A DNA stretch of 64,000 bases, taken from contig JAHCVI010000001.1 of assembly GCA_019096155.1 (NCBI GenBank), forward strand, positions 8,556,001 through 8,620,000. Reading direction: 5' to 3'. This DNA is from Staphylotrichum longicolle (taxonomy: Eukaryota > Ascomycota > Sordariomycetes > Sordariales > Chaetomiaceae). Positions 34,887-44,964 of the stretch are shown piece by piece (the first letter of the stretch is position 1; every line of letters begins with the position of its first letter). Both the position numbers and the translations under genes were made by a program. Below the pieces are notes generated by a model. That model ran no database searches, had not been told where the DNA came from, and was given only the letters and a program-made list of their open reading frames with translations.

Positions 34887-36144
34887 ATGCCGGCAGAAAT
34901 CGACCCGGTCGTCCTCTCGTATACCCACCTCCGGGGTTACCCCTTTGAGGATGAGGCACTGCATCTACTCAAGAGGATCGCTTCACTGGTGAAGCCTCTC
35001 ATGCGCGCGCGAGGCTGGAAGGTCAGGTCGCTGGCTGAGATGTATCCCGATCAGGGGAACCTCTTGGGCTTGAACATCAACAAGGGCGAACAGATCCTGC
35101 TTCGCCTCCGCGAGTCCTCCGACCGCAAACAGTTTCTGCCGTTCGGAAAGATAGCCGACACGATGCTGCACGAGCTGGCTCACATCGTCCACGGGCCTCA
35201 CGAGCTACCGTTTCATAACCTGTGGGACCAACTCCGCGACGAACTCGAGCGCCTGATGATGAAGGGCTACACCGGTGAAGGCTTCCTCGGCAACGGCCAG
35301 CGGCTCGGTGGGTTCAACATTCCAGCTCACGAATCCCGCCGCCTGGCCCGCGTCGAGGCCGAACGGCGCAAGAAAGCTCAGGAGGCCCAAGGTCATAGGC
35401 TCGATGGCCGCCCGCCACGGCCCGGCCAAGGCATTCGCGAAGGCTTCATCGAGTCCTTGGAGCGGCAGTCCAAGATGGCACTCGGCTGCGCCACCCTCTT
35501 TAGCACCGAGCGCGAGATCCAGGAGATAACGAGGAACTCGGCCAGAAACGGCTTCCGGACACAGGCTGAGGAGGATGCGGCCAACGAAGCCGCCATCGCC
35601 CAGGCCTTGTGGGAACTCGTGCAAGAAGACAAGCGCAAGTATGGCGGCTTCTCGTGGAGCGCTAGCTATGGCCACTTTGCTGACTTGATTAGGAGCGCCG
35701 AGCGAACTCCGCCGGAGCCACAATCGCCGGCCGGGGAGGGGAGTTACTGGGCTTGTCTCTCGTGCACCTTTCACAACTCGAACAGCGCCCAGTTCTGCGA
35801 TATGTGTGAGGAGCCACGTCCTCAACGGTAGGCCGCAACTTACACTCTGTTGTTGGTGTTATGTTGTTGTTGTGGAAGATCTAACCGATGATCACAGCCC
35901 GGTAATCGACCTTACTAACATCCCCGACTCGCCCCCGCGTAGGCCTTCTCCTCCGCCCCCTTCGCCTCCGCCTCCCCCCAAGAGGCGGAAGCCTCCTCAT
36001 GTGTCACGGGCCATTCCCCCACCCCCAAAACCGCAACCCCCTGGAACCTGGAAGTGTTCTTTTTGCCTCAATGTAATGGAAGGCGAGCGGCCGACATGCG
36101 TGGGATGTGGCCAGCCGAAGAAAAGACGGAACGGAACAAGATGA
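34887..36144 (+). CDS. WSS1: Wss1/SPRTN-type WLM metalloprotease with SUMO-interacting motif and two RanBP2 zinc fingers
   Basis: DNA-dependent protease that degrades DNA-protein crosslinks, acting with Cdc48 and SUMO (known from yeast Wss1). Exons 34887-35827 and 35898-36144, 395 aa. The WLM domain fills residues ~1-220; the metal site is MLHELAHIVHGPH (HExxHxxxxxH, first His about residue 95). A RanBP2-type finger lies at ~287-312 (WACLSCTFHNSNSAQFCDMC). Immediately after the splice junction is VIDLTNIPDSP, a hydrophobic-core SUMO-interacting motif. A proline-rich linker leads to a second finger, WKCSFCLNVMEGERPTCVGC. The chromatin/nuclear setting is inferred from these modules. The ATG at 34887 begins MPAEIDPVVLSYTHLRG, the expected WLM start; the open frame extends upstream but without conserved sequence. 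Confidence 0.93.
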
Positions 36145-36593
36145 ATCGTAGATTTAGATGGTGTGGTAGACGGAATTCGACTTGATTTCAACAACTTTGC
36201 TTCTCTCATGGTGAAACCCTAACCCTGGACATTCCTTGAATCGACCTCAAAGCTCTGGAGGGTTGTAGCTTTAAGCCCCACCAAACGCGGTCAATATCCA
36301 TCAAGCGCGTCTAAAGAGCGACCACAGCGACAGCAGCGTTTAGACCTAAGCATGGTGGATCTTTTGATTTCATAAGAATTGGATGTTAAAACACCATTTG
36401 CCAGCAACATAAAATACATTCGTTTTCCCACCACGCTGTCCTAAGAACCAACCACCAACCCCGCCATTGCCCTTGCCATCGCCGTCGCAACTCTTCCTGA
36501 CCCGGTCTCGCCCACTCTTCTCGAGTCCCACCAAGTCCCTGGGTATTGACCCCGTTCGGCGGTACAGAGGGGAAAAAACATACCGCCGCCGCC
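36145..36593. other. Intergenic, no gene seen
   Basis: 449 bases between two plus-strand genes. It contains one AACCCTAACCC-like element at 36217-36225 but not a repeat array. It should hold the 3' UTR of the Wss1-like gene and the promoter of the CDC26-like gene. Confidence 0.5.
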
Positions 36594-37787
36594 ATGCTCC
36601 GCCGACCCCCGACCGTCCTCTCCCTGACCCCCGAAGACATCGCCGACTACGAGGACCGCGCCGCTGACCGCGCCCGCGCAGCCGAGCTCGAAGCCCGCCA
36701 GCAAGCCGCCGAAGCCCGCGCCCGCGCCCGCCATGAGGCAATCAGCGGCCCAGGTGCCCTCCGGAGGGCCGCGCTGGCAGCGACAACCCCGACTGCCGCT
36801 ACAGGAGCCCCGAGGTACGCCCACAACGGCGGCAGAGTCGACTTCCAGGGGAGGGGGATGCCGCTCGACACGCCCGAGCACCGCTTCAGCGACGAAGAAG
36901 AGAGCGACGACTCGGAGGTCGAGACGTCGTACTACGCCAGGTCACAGGCGCAGGCCGCTCGGGTAGTCAGCTTCGCGCGGTCCGCAGCCGGGCAGCAGCA
37001 GCAGCAGCAGCTCCACCGGCACGTCGACGAGGACGAGGAAGAGGCAGAAGATCTCGACGACGACGAAGACCTGGACGACGCCGACGATCGCTTCCAACAA
37101 CACCACCACCAATCATCCTACCCCCACCCTCTCGACCCGGGCCCCTTCTCCAGCTCCCAAGCCACCTCCCTCCCATCAACAGCAGCAGCTGAAACTCCCA
37201 CCAACCCGCACACCATCACCCGTTCCGCCAACCCACCCCCCATCCACCGCCGCACGGCGCGCGAACGCACCGCCGACCCCACCCCGCCACCACCACCTAC
37301 CCGCGAGCCGCGCCTCCGCAGCCAAGCCCATCCAAACCCGACCGAACCCCCGCCCGCACCGACGCGCGAAACCCGCCCCCGCGCCGGCAGAGGGCACCAC
37401 CACCACCCCTCGGCATCCCGCTCAACAGCATCCACCACCGCCACCACCACTACTACCACAAACCCAACCGCTCGCGGGGCATCACCCCCTCCACCACCAG
37501 CAGCGCCCGCGCGAGAGAGGGAGAGAGAGAGGGAGAGAGAGCCAAGAGCGCGACATCCATCCCAATCCCAATCCCATACCCATACCCAGATGCAAACACC
37601 CACCTCTTCCTCCTCAACAACGGCAGCGGCAGCGGCGCCAGACCCACCGCGCCGCGGAGCCGGTGCCGGAGCGGCAGGGACGCGCGCAACCGCGTCTCCC
37701 CCGCCGCCGGTGCGCGAGACACGGTTGCGCCACGGTTATCACCAGCTCTCAGGCGCCGGACCCGGGCTGGGACTGGAACAGGTATGA
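36594..37787 (+). CDS. CDC26: CDC26-like anaphase-promoting complex subunit with long disordered tail
   Basis: CDC26/APC12 is a small APC/C subunit whose N-terminal Met and first ~25 residues stabilise the CDC16/APC6 TPR helix. The match is confined to the N-terminus, MLRRPPTVLSLTPEDIADYE, followed by a charged helix rich in Arg, Ala and Glu (residues ~20-48). The remaining ~340 residues are low complexity: an acidic block (DEDEEEAEDLDDDEDLDDADD), poly-Gln, His/Pro/Thr-rich runs and repeated TRE-RxR elements (TREPRLR, TRETRPR, RETRLR). The protein is 397 aa as read, far longer than the classic 60-80 aa form. The 3' end is uncertain: the frame stops six bases after a GTATGA donor-like site, and another frame downstream ends plausibly near 38070. 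The ATG was chosen because the Met is functional in the family. Confidence 0.7.
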   Translation: MLRRPPTVLSLTPEDIADYEDRAADRARAAELEARQQAAEARARARHEAISGPGALRRAALAATTPTAATGAPRYAHNGGRVDFQGRGMPLDTPEHRFSDEEESDDSEVETSYYARSQAQAARVVSFARSAAGQQQQQQLHRHVDEDEEEAEDLDDDEDLDDADDRFQQHHHQSSYPHPLDPGPFSSSQATSLPSTAAAETPTNPHTITRSANPPPIHRRTARERTADPTPPPPPTREPRLRSQAHPNPTEPPPAPTRETRPRAGRGHHHHPSASRSTASTTATTTTTTNPTARGASPPPPPAAPAREREREREREPRARHPSQSQSHTHTQMQTPTSSSSTTAAAAAPDPPRRGAGAGAAGTRATASPPPPVRETRLRHGYHQLSGAGPGLGLEQV

Positions 37788-39184
37788 TGGTGGGTGGTGG
37801 TGCAGGGACGCGGGCTGTATCCGGCGCTGGTGCTGCTGGGCTGGGTGCCGGGTTAGGACAAGGCTAGGGCAAGGGCAAGGACCAGGGCTAGGGGCGGGTC
37901 CTGCTGCGGCAAGAGGAACTGCTACTGCCGCAGCCACTGCCGCTGGAGGCGGCGGGGGTGGGAATGGGAATGGGAATGCTCCGGCGGTGACGCCCGATGC
38001 CCGGGGGCAGCGGAGCCGGGACGAGCGGATCGGGGTCGCGGCGCCGAGGCGGGGGCGGTCGCATCAGTGAGTCTGAGGGTGGTTGGTTTTGGCCGTTTGG
38101 GACTGTGTATGGTGTATATAAACATTTGTGCTTGTCTTGGGGAGGGGGTGTTGAAGAGCGCACGGGCTTGTTGTGGAGAGGGAGGACGTGTTGGAGACTA
38201 CGTAGTATGACTTGTCGGTATATCTGACGTTGTATCATTTTGATTCAGTTTAGTTCCGTTCTTGCTTGGGTGTGTTGACTTGGGTTTGGTTGGTCTGGTG
38301 CGTCGTCTCATCGCTATGAGGGCGGTGTTGGTGCTTAATCGAGGCCTTGCTCCTTGGATGGAGGTCGGATCTCAAGACTTGACATCCTGCAAGCGGCAGA
38401 TGATGCTAGACTCCACAGAGAGTTGCTATTTTCATGGGTCGAAAGTCTTCTTGGGTTTTCGGTTCAGAGCATACCACACTCGAGGGAATAAACAATGAAC
38501 AGGGTTGGCAAGCCAAAACGCCGATTTAATGGCAAATCGGCTGCTGTTCCTCCACAGCACTCACAAACTGCTCACCAGAGAGACACACAAAAGCTGCACC
38601 ACAACGGGGTATCATTCCACCCTCAACGCAACTATAAACCTGTTTACGCTGTTTCATCCCCTCCAGGCAACTCCTAAGCGGCGCTCACTCCTACCCAGCC
38701 CCCCACCCAGTCCGGTCCAATCTAGCGGCACCCCTCCAGGCCACGCAACTTCAGGCCTGGACGGCGATGGGTAAACCCCCTTTTCTCCTCCCTACCGAAG
38801 CCTTCCAACCTCAGCGCTCCACGTCACCATGCAAACCGATCCTGGTATTACAACAAACCGATGCCAGAGAGAGCCAGCCAAACCGCTTTTACCCTTACCC
38901 TGACCGGCCGCGTTGAGGAGAAATAACTCGTGTCGAAGCTGCCTGCCTCCCTCCCAAAGCCCGAAAAACCCGTCCGAACGCCTTGCTGTGGTCATGCAAT
39001 GAAATGAAATGGTCGTGCCGGGACTCGAGGCCGAGTCCGGGTGCCTCGCTTGTCTTTTTGTCTTTTGCGATGTTGTGTTTGTTGTTGTCTAGCCCAAGGG
39101 AGTTATCTCGGCCGCAGGTTGTTTGAGAACCAATCCGGCTGTTATGGTATGTGCCACTTCAGGCCAACCTCAGCACCGTGATGC
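37788..39184. other. Intergenic; possible extra 3' exon of the CDC26-like gene
   Basis: About 1.4 kb between convergent genes. The first ~280 bases are G-rich and a frame ending near 38070 reads GQRSRDERIGVAAPRRGRS, which could be a terminal exon, but no acceptor in the needed phase was found. The rest shows nothing. Confidence 0.4.
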
Positions 39185-42100
39185 CTACGGTGGTGACGCC
39201 TGGGAAGGGGTCTTCAGCTTCAACTTGATCAGCTTCTTGGGCCGCTCCGCCGGCTCGCCCCCTGTCGCTGGCGTGCTCGGCGTCGGCGGTGGCGGCGGCG
39301 AGTGGTGAGGAGGCGCAGACGACGGCAGCGGCTTACGCTTCTTAAAGGCCGACTGCCCCCCGTTCATACCTGGCGACGACCGTGGGTCCTTGGCAGGTGA
39401 TCCCGTGCGAGCTGCCGCATGTGATGAGCCGGAGAAGCCGGGCAGCGCGGTACGCTTCGCGCCAGCAGGGGTCGCGACGATGGTCGAAGAGGCGACAGGG
39501 GTCGTCTTAGGGACGCCAATCTTCTCCCTAATGCGGCCTGGCAGCCTGTCCCAGGCTCTGAACCGCATCGTGACCAGCTTTGTCGGCCGGCCGTTCACGC
39601 CATTCTCCACTCTGGGCACTTTCTTTGGTCGGTCGACGCCGTGGCCCTCCTCGCTCTTCCGCTTGATAAGGGGCTTCGGGCGCTTTTCTGCCACCTTTGT
39701 CGCACCATTCAGCTGCTGACTCAAGGCCGCCGGAACTGGCGGCGGCGATCCGGCCAAAGGCGTTGACACCCGGGCAAAGGGCTGCACCGAGATCGAATCC
39801 GACGGGGCCACTTGAGCGACTGCAGCGGCCGGGCGAGGCAGGGTGACGGAGATGGAATCTTTGCGGACCAGAGGGGCCGGAGTAGGCGTGCCGTTGTTGG
39901 CAGGGCCGCTGAAGGACGGCTTGGAACTGAGCTTGATCTTCTTCACCTCTGGAGGCTTGGGCGTCGCTTCCCATGCGAGGAGGGGCGGCGGTGCCGAATC
40001 CATCAAGAGCTTGTGTCGAGGATGGGTGCGATAGTGTGTCGTGAACTTGATGATGCATTGTTTCTTGACGTTCGGCTTCGGGCCGAATGCGTCAATCCTG
40101 CCTTCATTGGGCGGCTCCCTGGTGCACTTCCAGACCTTGGGATAGTTGAGAGTCATGAGCAGCGAGTCATCGGGTTCGAACATGGCCGAGCAAATGGCCA
40201 ACAGCTGGAACTTCTCCTTGACGCTGATCACCGTGGACTCCACAGCCCTCCACATGGCGGCTTGCAGGTCGGTATTGCCCTTCAACTCCTCCTTCAGCGC
40301 AGAGAGTGCCAGTTGGATACTCTGGTTGCGCGTCGCGTCGAGTTTCCTCTGCAGAATCTCGGCCTCGCCCTGTTCGATGATCAAGCCGTCACTATCGACA
40401 GGCATCTCAGGCTCGGGCTGGGCGGCCTTGGTTTCGCCCAAGGCGACCGCCGCCATGCCCTTGCAGAAGATCTTGAAGAGGCGATCGCGAACAAAGGGGG
40501 ACGGGTCCGTGCTCACGCTCGCAAGAAGCAGCTTCATAATCGACACCTTGGTGAGCAACCCAAGCTCGACGAGGCATTCAAATGCCTTGATCCTGATCAG
40601 ATCGTAGTTTCCATCCTGCAGGTATCGAACAAACTCTATAGGTTCAACGCGGATGACGCGCGCCTTCATCAGGCGCATCTTGCAGTGCAGCGCCGTCGTC
40701 GTCCAGATGTTTTGGTAGGTCGATGTCCATTCGTCCATGCGGCGATACTTGTCGATCTCCTCGATGGTCTTCTCAATGAAGCGCTTCAGCTCCATGTCGT
40801 CATCCTCGTCCGCCGCCAAGGTCGAGAACAAGTCCCTTTCATGTTCCCACTTGTCGGGGATGATGGAGGTCGTCAGGGCGTCGAGCAGCTTCGCAATGTA
40901 AAACTGGTCCGAGTACTCGTTCTCGGAGTTGTCATTGAAGAGAAGCAGATCGAGGAGAAAGTTGCGAGCCTGCCGCGAGCAACGCCCGTTCTCCCTGGTG
41001 CGTGCAATGGCACCGGGAAGAGCGCACTGGACTGAGTACTGGGCCTTGTCATAGAAGTCGTTCGGGACTGGGGGATACGTGACGCTGCCGTTCTTGCCAA
41101 CCATGCGGTCACAAAAGAAGTGCCGGAACGTCAAGATCAGCTGGGCCGTGCCGATGTAGTTGAGATCCGGGTCCGCCTGCTTGGGAAGATCGTCGATGGC
41201 CATGGTGCGAATGCCGTGGAAGTAACGGCGGTCGATGGCCGTCCTCGTCTCGATGGTAGAGGCAACGCCATGCCGCTTGCCGCGCTTGAAAAAGAGCATG
41301 GCATCTTGGTGGGCGACGACATCCCTGTCTTGTTGCAACTGGGCCAGGTACATGTACCCGGGCATATCGGTGGTCATCTCGCACAGCCACTCGAAGTTGC
41401 AGTCCAGCCGGATCCACTCATAGGATTCCTGGTCCATGGCGGTCTGCACGTTGTCGGCCCAGTCTTGGAGGCCCCAGTTCTCGATGTCCCTCGGAGTCAT
41501 GAGCACATCGCCTAGCATATTAAAGTAGACGATGTCGTCCTCCTGGATATCATGCTTGTCCGCAGCGTTATTGGCGGCGGCCGCCGTGGCCTTCTTGGTG
41601 CGCTTCATCCGCTTGTATTTGGTGTTGTAGGCGATTTGAAGCGTGGTCGCCACCTTGTCCTTGTCCGTGATCGCCAGGTAGTGCTCATAAGGCGTACCGT
41701 CAGCTTCATGGATCCGGACGGTGAACGGACCAGTGAAGATCTTGGGCACAGTGCCAGCCCACACCTCGTGCACCTCTTCCAACAGCTCCTTCAGAAACTC
41801 GTCCTTGGTAATGGCCTTGGGCCCTGTGTCCTTGCCCTGCGTCTGGGCGATGGAGATGTCAACATTGAGATTCTTCTTGTTGAACCGCTGCTTGATGAGC
41901 AGCTTGGGACAACCCGCGCCGTGCACCCACTGCTGCCACAGCTCGTCGGGCCGGTACTGGCTCTTCTTTTCGCAAGCCCGACGGAAATCTGCGTCAGACA
42001 GCGAAGTGCTGCTGATTGTGGCATTGATATTCGCGTTGGAGACGATCTGGGAGATGACGCGGACGATACCCATCGAGCCGGGGATCTTGGACATGCGCTG

Positions 42101-43735
42101 GTCGAGGATGAAGAGCACCAGGGGTGCCTTGAGTGACATAAAGTCCAGTTCAAAATCGCCAATGTGTAGGTATTCGCCAAGGTCGTGTAGGGACGGCCGG
42201 TGGACATCAACTTCGACCAGCTTGTCTGACAATGTCTTCAAATGGAACCTGTACCAGTTGTTGCCGCAAATGCTCCTCATGAACAGGTCCGTCATGAACC
42301 ACTGGATGCCGACAATCAGCCAGCTGTCCGACCGCTGGTTTGGCACGATGTGAACGCCAAAGTACTGGCTCGCCAAGGCGTGGACCAGCGTCCTCGTGAC
42401 GTCGACCTCGGGGTCGATGATATCGTCAGGGTAGAGGAGGCGGGTGCTGCAGAGCGACATGGACGTTGCGGCGACAGTGTCCTGGACCATGTCGTCGACA
42501 AAGCAGACCTTGTAACTTTCGAAGGGATAGCGTCCAAACTCCGGGGCGAAGAAATCCGCGGCGCCCACAATCGGGCCACAGGTATGGCGCACGTCGTCAG
42601 CGCGGTGCGGGAGGCAGTAGGCATGGATCTTGGCGGCGTTGGCGCCGAGCTTCTCGTCAGACTCCTCTGTCCGGAACTCGGACCACAGCTGAATGTGCTC
42701 AAAGGGTCCGATAGCAAAGGCAATGTGCTGTGCTGCTGAAAGCTGAGACTCGAACGTCATGATCTTCTTCTTGTCGTCTTCGGGATCGATCTGCTCGCCA
42801 GCCAGGTTGCCGGAGCAGACGACCGTCATCTCCATCAGCTTGTCCTCCTCGGCCAGCACCGGCGGCTGTGAAGATGCCACCGGCTGCGAATCAAGCTTCC
42901 TCTTCCGCCCGCCATTCGAGGTCTGGGCAGATTGCCCTACTAGTTGCGTAGCGAGCGGCTGCTCAAACACGTCACCTAGAGTCCTCGGGCACTTGATAGA
43001 TATCTTCCAAGGGTGTCTCGATCCTGGGTCATCAACGCAGGGAAAGATGCAGGATGCGGTCCCCGGCTCGAACGAATGGCGTGTGTAGACGTGAGGATAT
43101 CTCAAGTCGCCCTCGTCGACACCAACAAAGTGCAGGCCGTCGCGAATGTTCTTTGACCGGAAAGGAATGGAGATCTTAATCCCATTCTTCTCGTCGTTCG
43201 GATCCGGCCTGTCGAGCGCAGCATCATTGTCTGCCTTTAGAGTCTTGATTTTGAGGGTCCGGCGAGGCTCGTCCTTGAACATGCCATCGGGTCGCAGCGA
43301 CACCTTAAGAGCGCGGTCGGCCGGGACGCAGCAGGGGTGGTTCACTCGGTCTTTGTTAGGTACCTCGGGTCGCCGGGCCGGGCGGAGAGGCGCCATCCGC
43401 TTCTTCACAATATGATGCTGAGCGGCGCCAATCTGCCACTGACGTGGGACGCGGGCCAGATCGTACGGGTCCGAAAAGGACGCCGTCGTCTTGAACCCAT
43501 CGACTGTAACATTCTTAACGTCTATCTCGCACTGCCGCGCATCGAGAAAGATCTCGTCGAGGTCCGGGTTTATCGTGAAGAGATGTATCGTCGACACGCC
43601 GCTGATGCTCTTGTCGTGGAAATTGACCTCAACCTCAACGTCCTGCTTTAGAATGACGAAGGGTTCGGCTGCGTTTGGCAGCTCGGGTGCTATCGCGGGC
43701 TCGCCCACGACGTCGTTCTCTATCGCGGCCGGCAT
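39185..43735 (-). CDS. TAF2: TFIID subunit 2 (TAF2), M1-aminopeptidase-like
   Basis: Core TFIID subunit that contacts promoter DNA at the initiator. A single uninterrupted exon encodes 1516 aa. The N-terminal ~500 residues form the aminopeptidase-like beta-sandwich and catalytic-fold domains (DVEVEVNFHDKSISGVSTIHLF, then YTRHSFEPGTASCIFPCVDDP). The zinc-binding HExxH of true M1 peptidases is absent; the equivalent helix reads TLVHALASQYFG, so it is not a peptidase, as in all TAF2. Further marks are WFMTDLFMRSICGNNWYRFHL and a HEAT-like helical region to about residue 1200. The last ~250 residues are Pro/Ser/Lys-rich with patches such as KKIKLSSKPS and a C-terminal KKLIKLKLK. The large intronless frame is notable beside multi-exon neighbours but complete. 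Start at MPAAIENDVVG. Confidence 0.95.
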   Translation of the reverse strand: MPAAIENDVVGEPAIAPELPNAAEPFVILKQDVEVEVNFHDKSISGVSTIHLFTINPDLDEIFLDARQCEIDVKNVTVDGFKTTASFSDPYDLARVPRQWQIGAAQHHIVKKRMAPLRPARRPEVPNKDRVNHPCCVPADRALKVSLRPDGMFKDEPRRTLKIKTLKADNDAALDRPDPNDEKNGIKISIPFRSKNIRDGLHFVGVDEGDLRYPHVYTRHSFEPGTASCIFPCVDDPGSRHPWKISIKCPRTLGDVFEQPLATQLVGQSAQTSNGGRKRKLDSQPVASSQPPVLAEEDKLMEMTVVCSGNLAGEQIDPEDDKKKIMTFESQLSAAQHIAFAIGPFEHIQLWSEFRTEESDEKLGANAAKIHAYCLPHRADDVRHTCGPIVGAADFFAPEFGRYPFESYKVCFVDDMVQDTVAATSMSLCSTRLLYPDDIIDPEVDVTRTLVHALASQYFGVHIVPNQRSDSWLIVGIQWFMTDLFMRSICGNNWYRFHLKTLSDKLVEVDVHRPSLHDLGEYLHIGDFELDFMSLKAPLVLFILDQRMSKIPGSMGIVRVISQIVSNANINATISSTSLSDADFRRACEKKSQYRPDELWQQWVHGAGCPKLLIKQRFNKKNLNVDISIAQTQGKDTGPKAITKDEFLKELLEEVHEVWAGTVPKIFTGPFTVRIHEADGTPYEHYLAITDKDKVATTLQIAYNTKYKRMKRTKKATAAAANNAADKHDIQEDDIVYFNMLGDVLMTPRDIENWGLQDWADNVQTAMDQESYEWIRLDCNFEWLCEMTTDMPGYMYLAQLQQDRDVVAHQDAMLFFKRGKRHGVASTIETRTAIDRRYFHGIRTMAIDDLPKQADPDLNYIGTAQLILTFRHFFCDRMVGKNGSVTYPPVPNDFYDKAQYSVQCALPGAIARTRENGRCSRQARNFLLDLLLFNDNSENEYSDQFYIAKLLDALTTSIIPDKWEHERDLFSTLAADEDDDMELKRFIEKTIEEIDKYRRMDEWTSTYQNIWTTTALHCKMRLMKARVIRVEPIEFVRYLQDGNYDLIRIKAFECLVELGLLTKVSIMKLLLASVSTDPSPFVRDRLFKIFCKGMAAVALGETKAAQPEPEMPVDSDGLIIEQGEAEILQRKLDATRNQSIQLALSALKEELKGNTDLQAAMWRAVESTVISVKEKFQLLAICSAMFEPDDSLLMTLNYPKVWKCTREPPNEGRIDAFGPKPNVKKQCIIKFTTHYRTHPRHKLLMDSAPPPLLAWEATPKPPEVKKIKLSSKPSFSGPANNGTPTPAPLVRKDSISVTLPRPAAAVAQVAPSDSISVQPFARVSTPLAGSPPPVPAALSQQLNGATKVAEKRPKPLIKRKSEEGHGVDRPKKVPRVENGVNGRPTKLVTMRFRAWDRLPGRIREKIGVPKTTPVASSTIVATPAGAKRTALPGFSGSSHAAARTGSPAKDPRSSPGMNGGQSAFKKRKPLPSSAPPHHSPPPPPTPSTPATGGEPAERPKKLIKLKLKTPSQASPP

Positions 43736-44964
43736 CGTGAAAGCGGCAGGGCCGTCTTAGCGGCGGAGGCAAATCGTAGACGCGCAGCCGAGGGCGTTTC
43801 GATGGGAAGACGATGGGGATCGGCCGGCCGGCCTTTCGAGACTCGAAAAGTCGGCTTGGTTCAGTCGGTCATGGCAGGAAGTCAGGTGCGCGTCGAGCAG
43901 CGGGAGCGAGAAAGAGTAAAGTTGGTCGAATGCGGTTCGGCGGTTGCAGCGCGCAGCCAGCGGGGACTCTTCGCAGCTCGGGGAATCGATCCGGGGCGAA
44001 GATCAAGTCTGGGGCTGATGGCGAAAGGTTGGCAAGAATGAGAGGCAGCTTGGGTACCGAGAACGACGCGGGCGCACAAGCAGAAGCAGAAAGAAGTGGT
44101 TACAGCATGTGCAACAACAGCGCACGCAGCGAGCGCACAAAGCAGGCAGCTGCCGTCACGCCCTGAGAGACTCCGGTTCGCCTCCGCCCTCCAGCAAGGG
44201 CAAGATCCGGACGCAGTAATCAGTCAGAGCGTTGGGAAAACAATACAATAATTAGCTGGTTGGAACTGAGAAGTGGAATGGCGTGCAATGGCGAGGATGG
44301 TGCAGGCGCACGGTGGGAAGTGGCCGGACGGTTTGCAGTGGCTTGACACGACGCGAGAAACTGGGCGAGTGAGAGAGGTGAGCGATCGATAACGCCCGTG
44401 CACCGTGCACCGGCACTTGCAGCCGGAGATTTGCCGAAGCCTGGCAAGGGGAGCTGCAAGTGGGCCCAGGGGAGGCTCTGGGAAGGTCCCCACTTTCCCC
44501 ATGTCTTGGAAGCTGAAATCCGATTCGGGTTTCGGTTTCCCATGTGTTGAAACATTTTGGCGTTCAGACTCTCAAATTACCTAGAGAAGGCAGCGAAGGC
44601 ACCTTTTGGTCAGGTACCGATACGAGGAACAGGCATTTCCTTGACACCAATCTTATGGAGAACTGGCGATGGGAGAGCACATGCCATAATATCTCGACGA
44701 GCTGAACGGATGCCAGGCAAACTCGACGACGGCACTCACGTTCAATGCATCCCATGGCGTCACACTTCCACATCCACCCTGCAGCTAGAGTCCTCCAGTA
44801 CTCTTACATCATCCCATTTGCGACTGCATTTTTCCACAATCATTCTCCCAGATATGATTGCCCCCACAAGCTTAAGCAACTAGGGTTCTACTAATTCGGG
44901 TGCAACCAAGCTCATCCCGGCATTCCAAGCCAAACCACGTCCCCCCAAGTAGTCATCGAGCCAC
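43736..44964. other. Intergenic, no gene seen
   Basis: About 1.2 kb: the promoter of TAF2 on the left and the 3' UTR of the RBR-type gene on the right. Short frames only. Confidence 0.5.

Noticed and set aside
39812..41035. A 407-codon open frame on the plus strand
   Set aside because: It is antisense to TAF2, whose protein is clearly recognisable. GC-rich third positions create long shadow frames.
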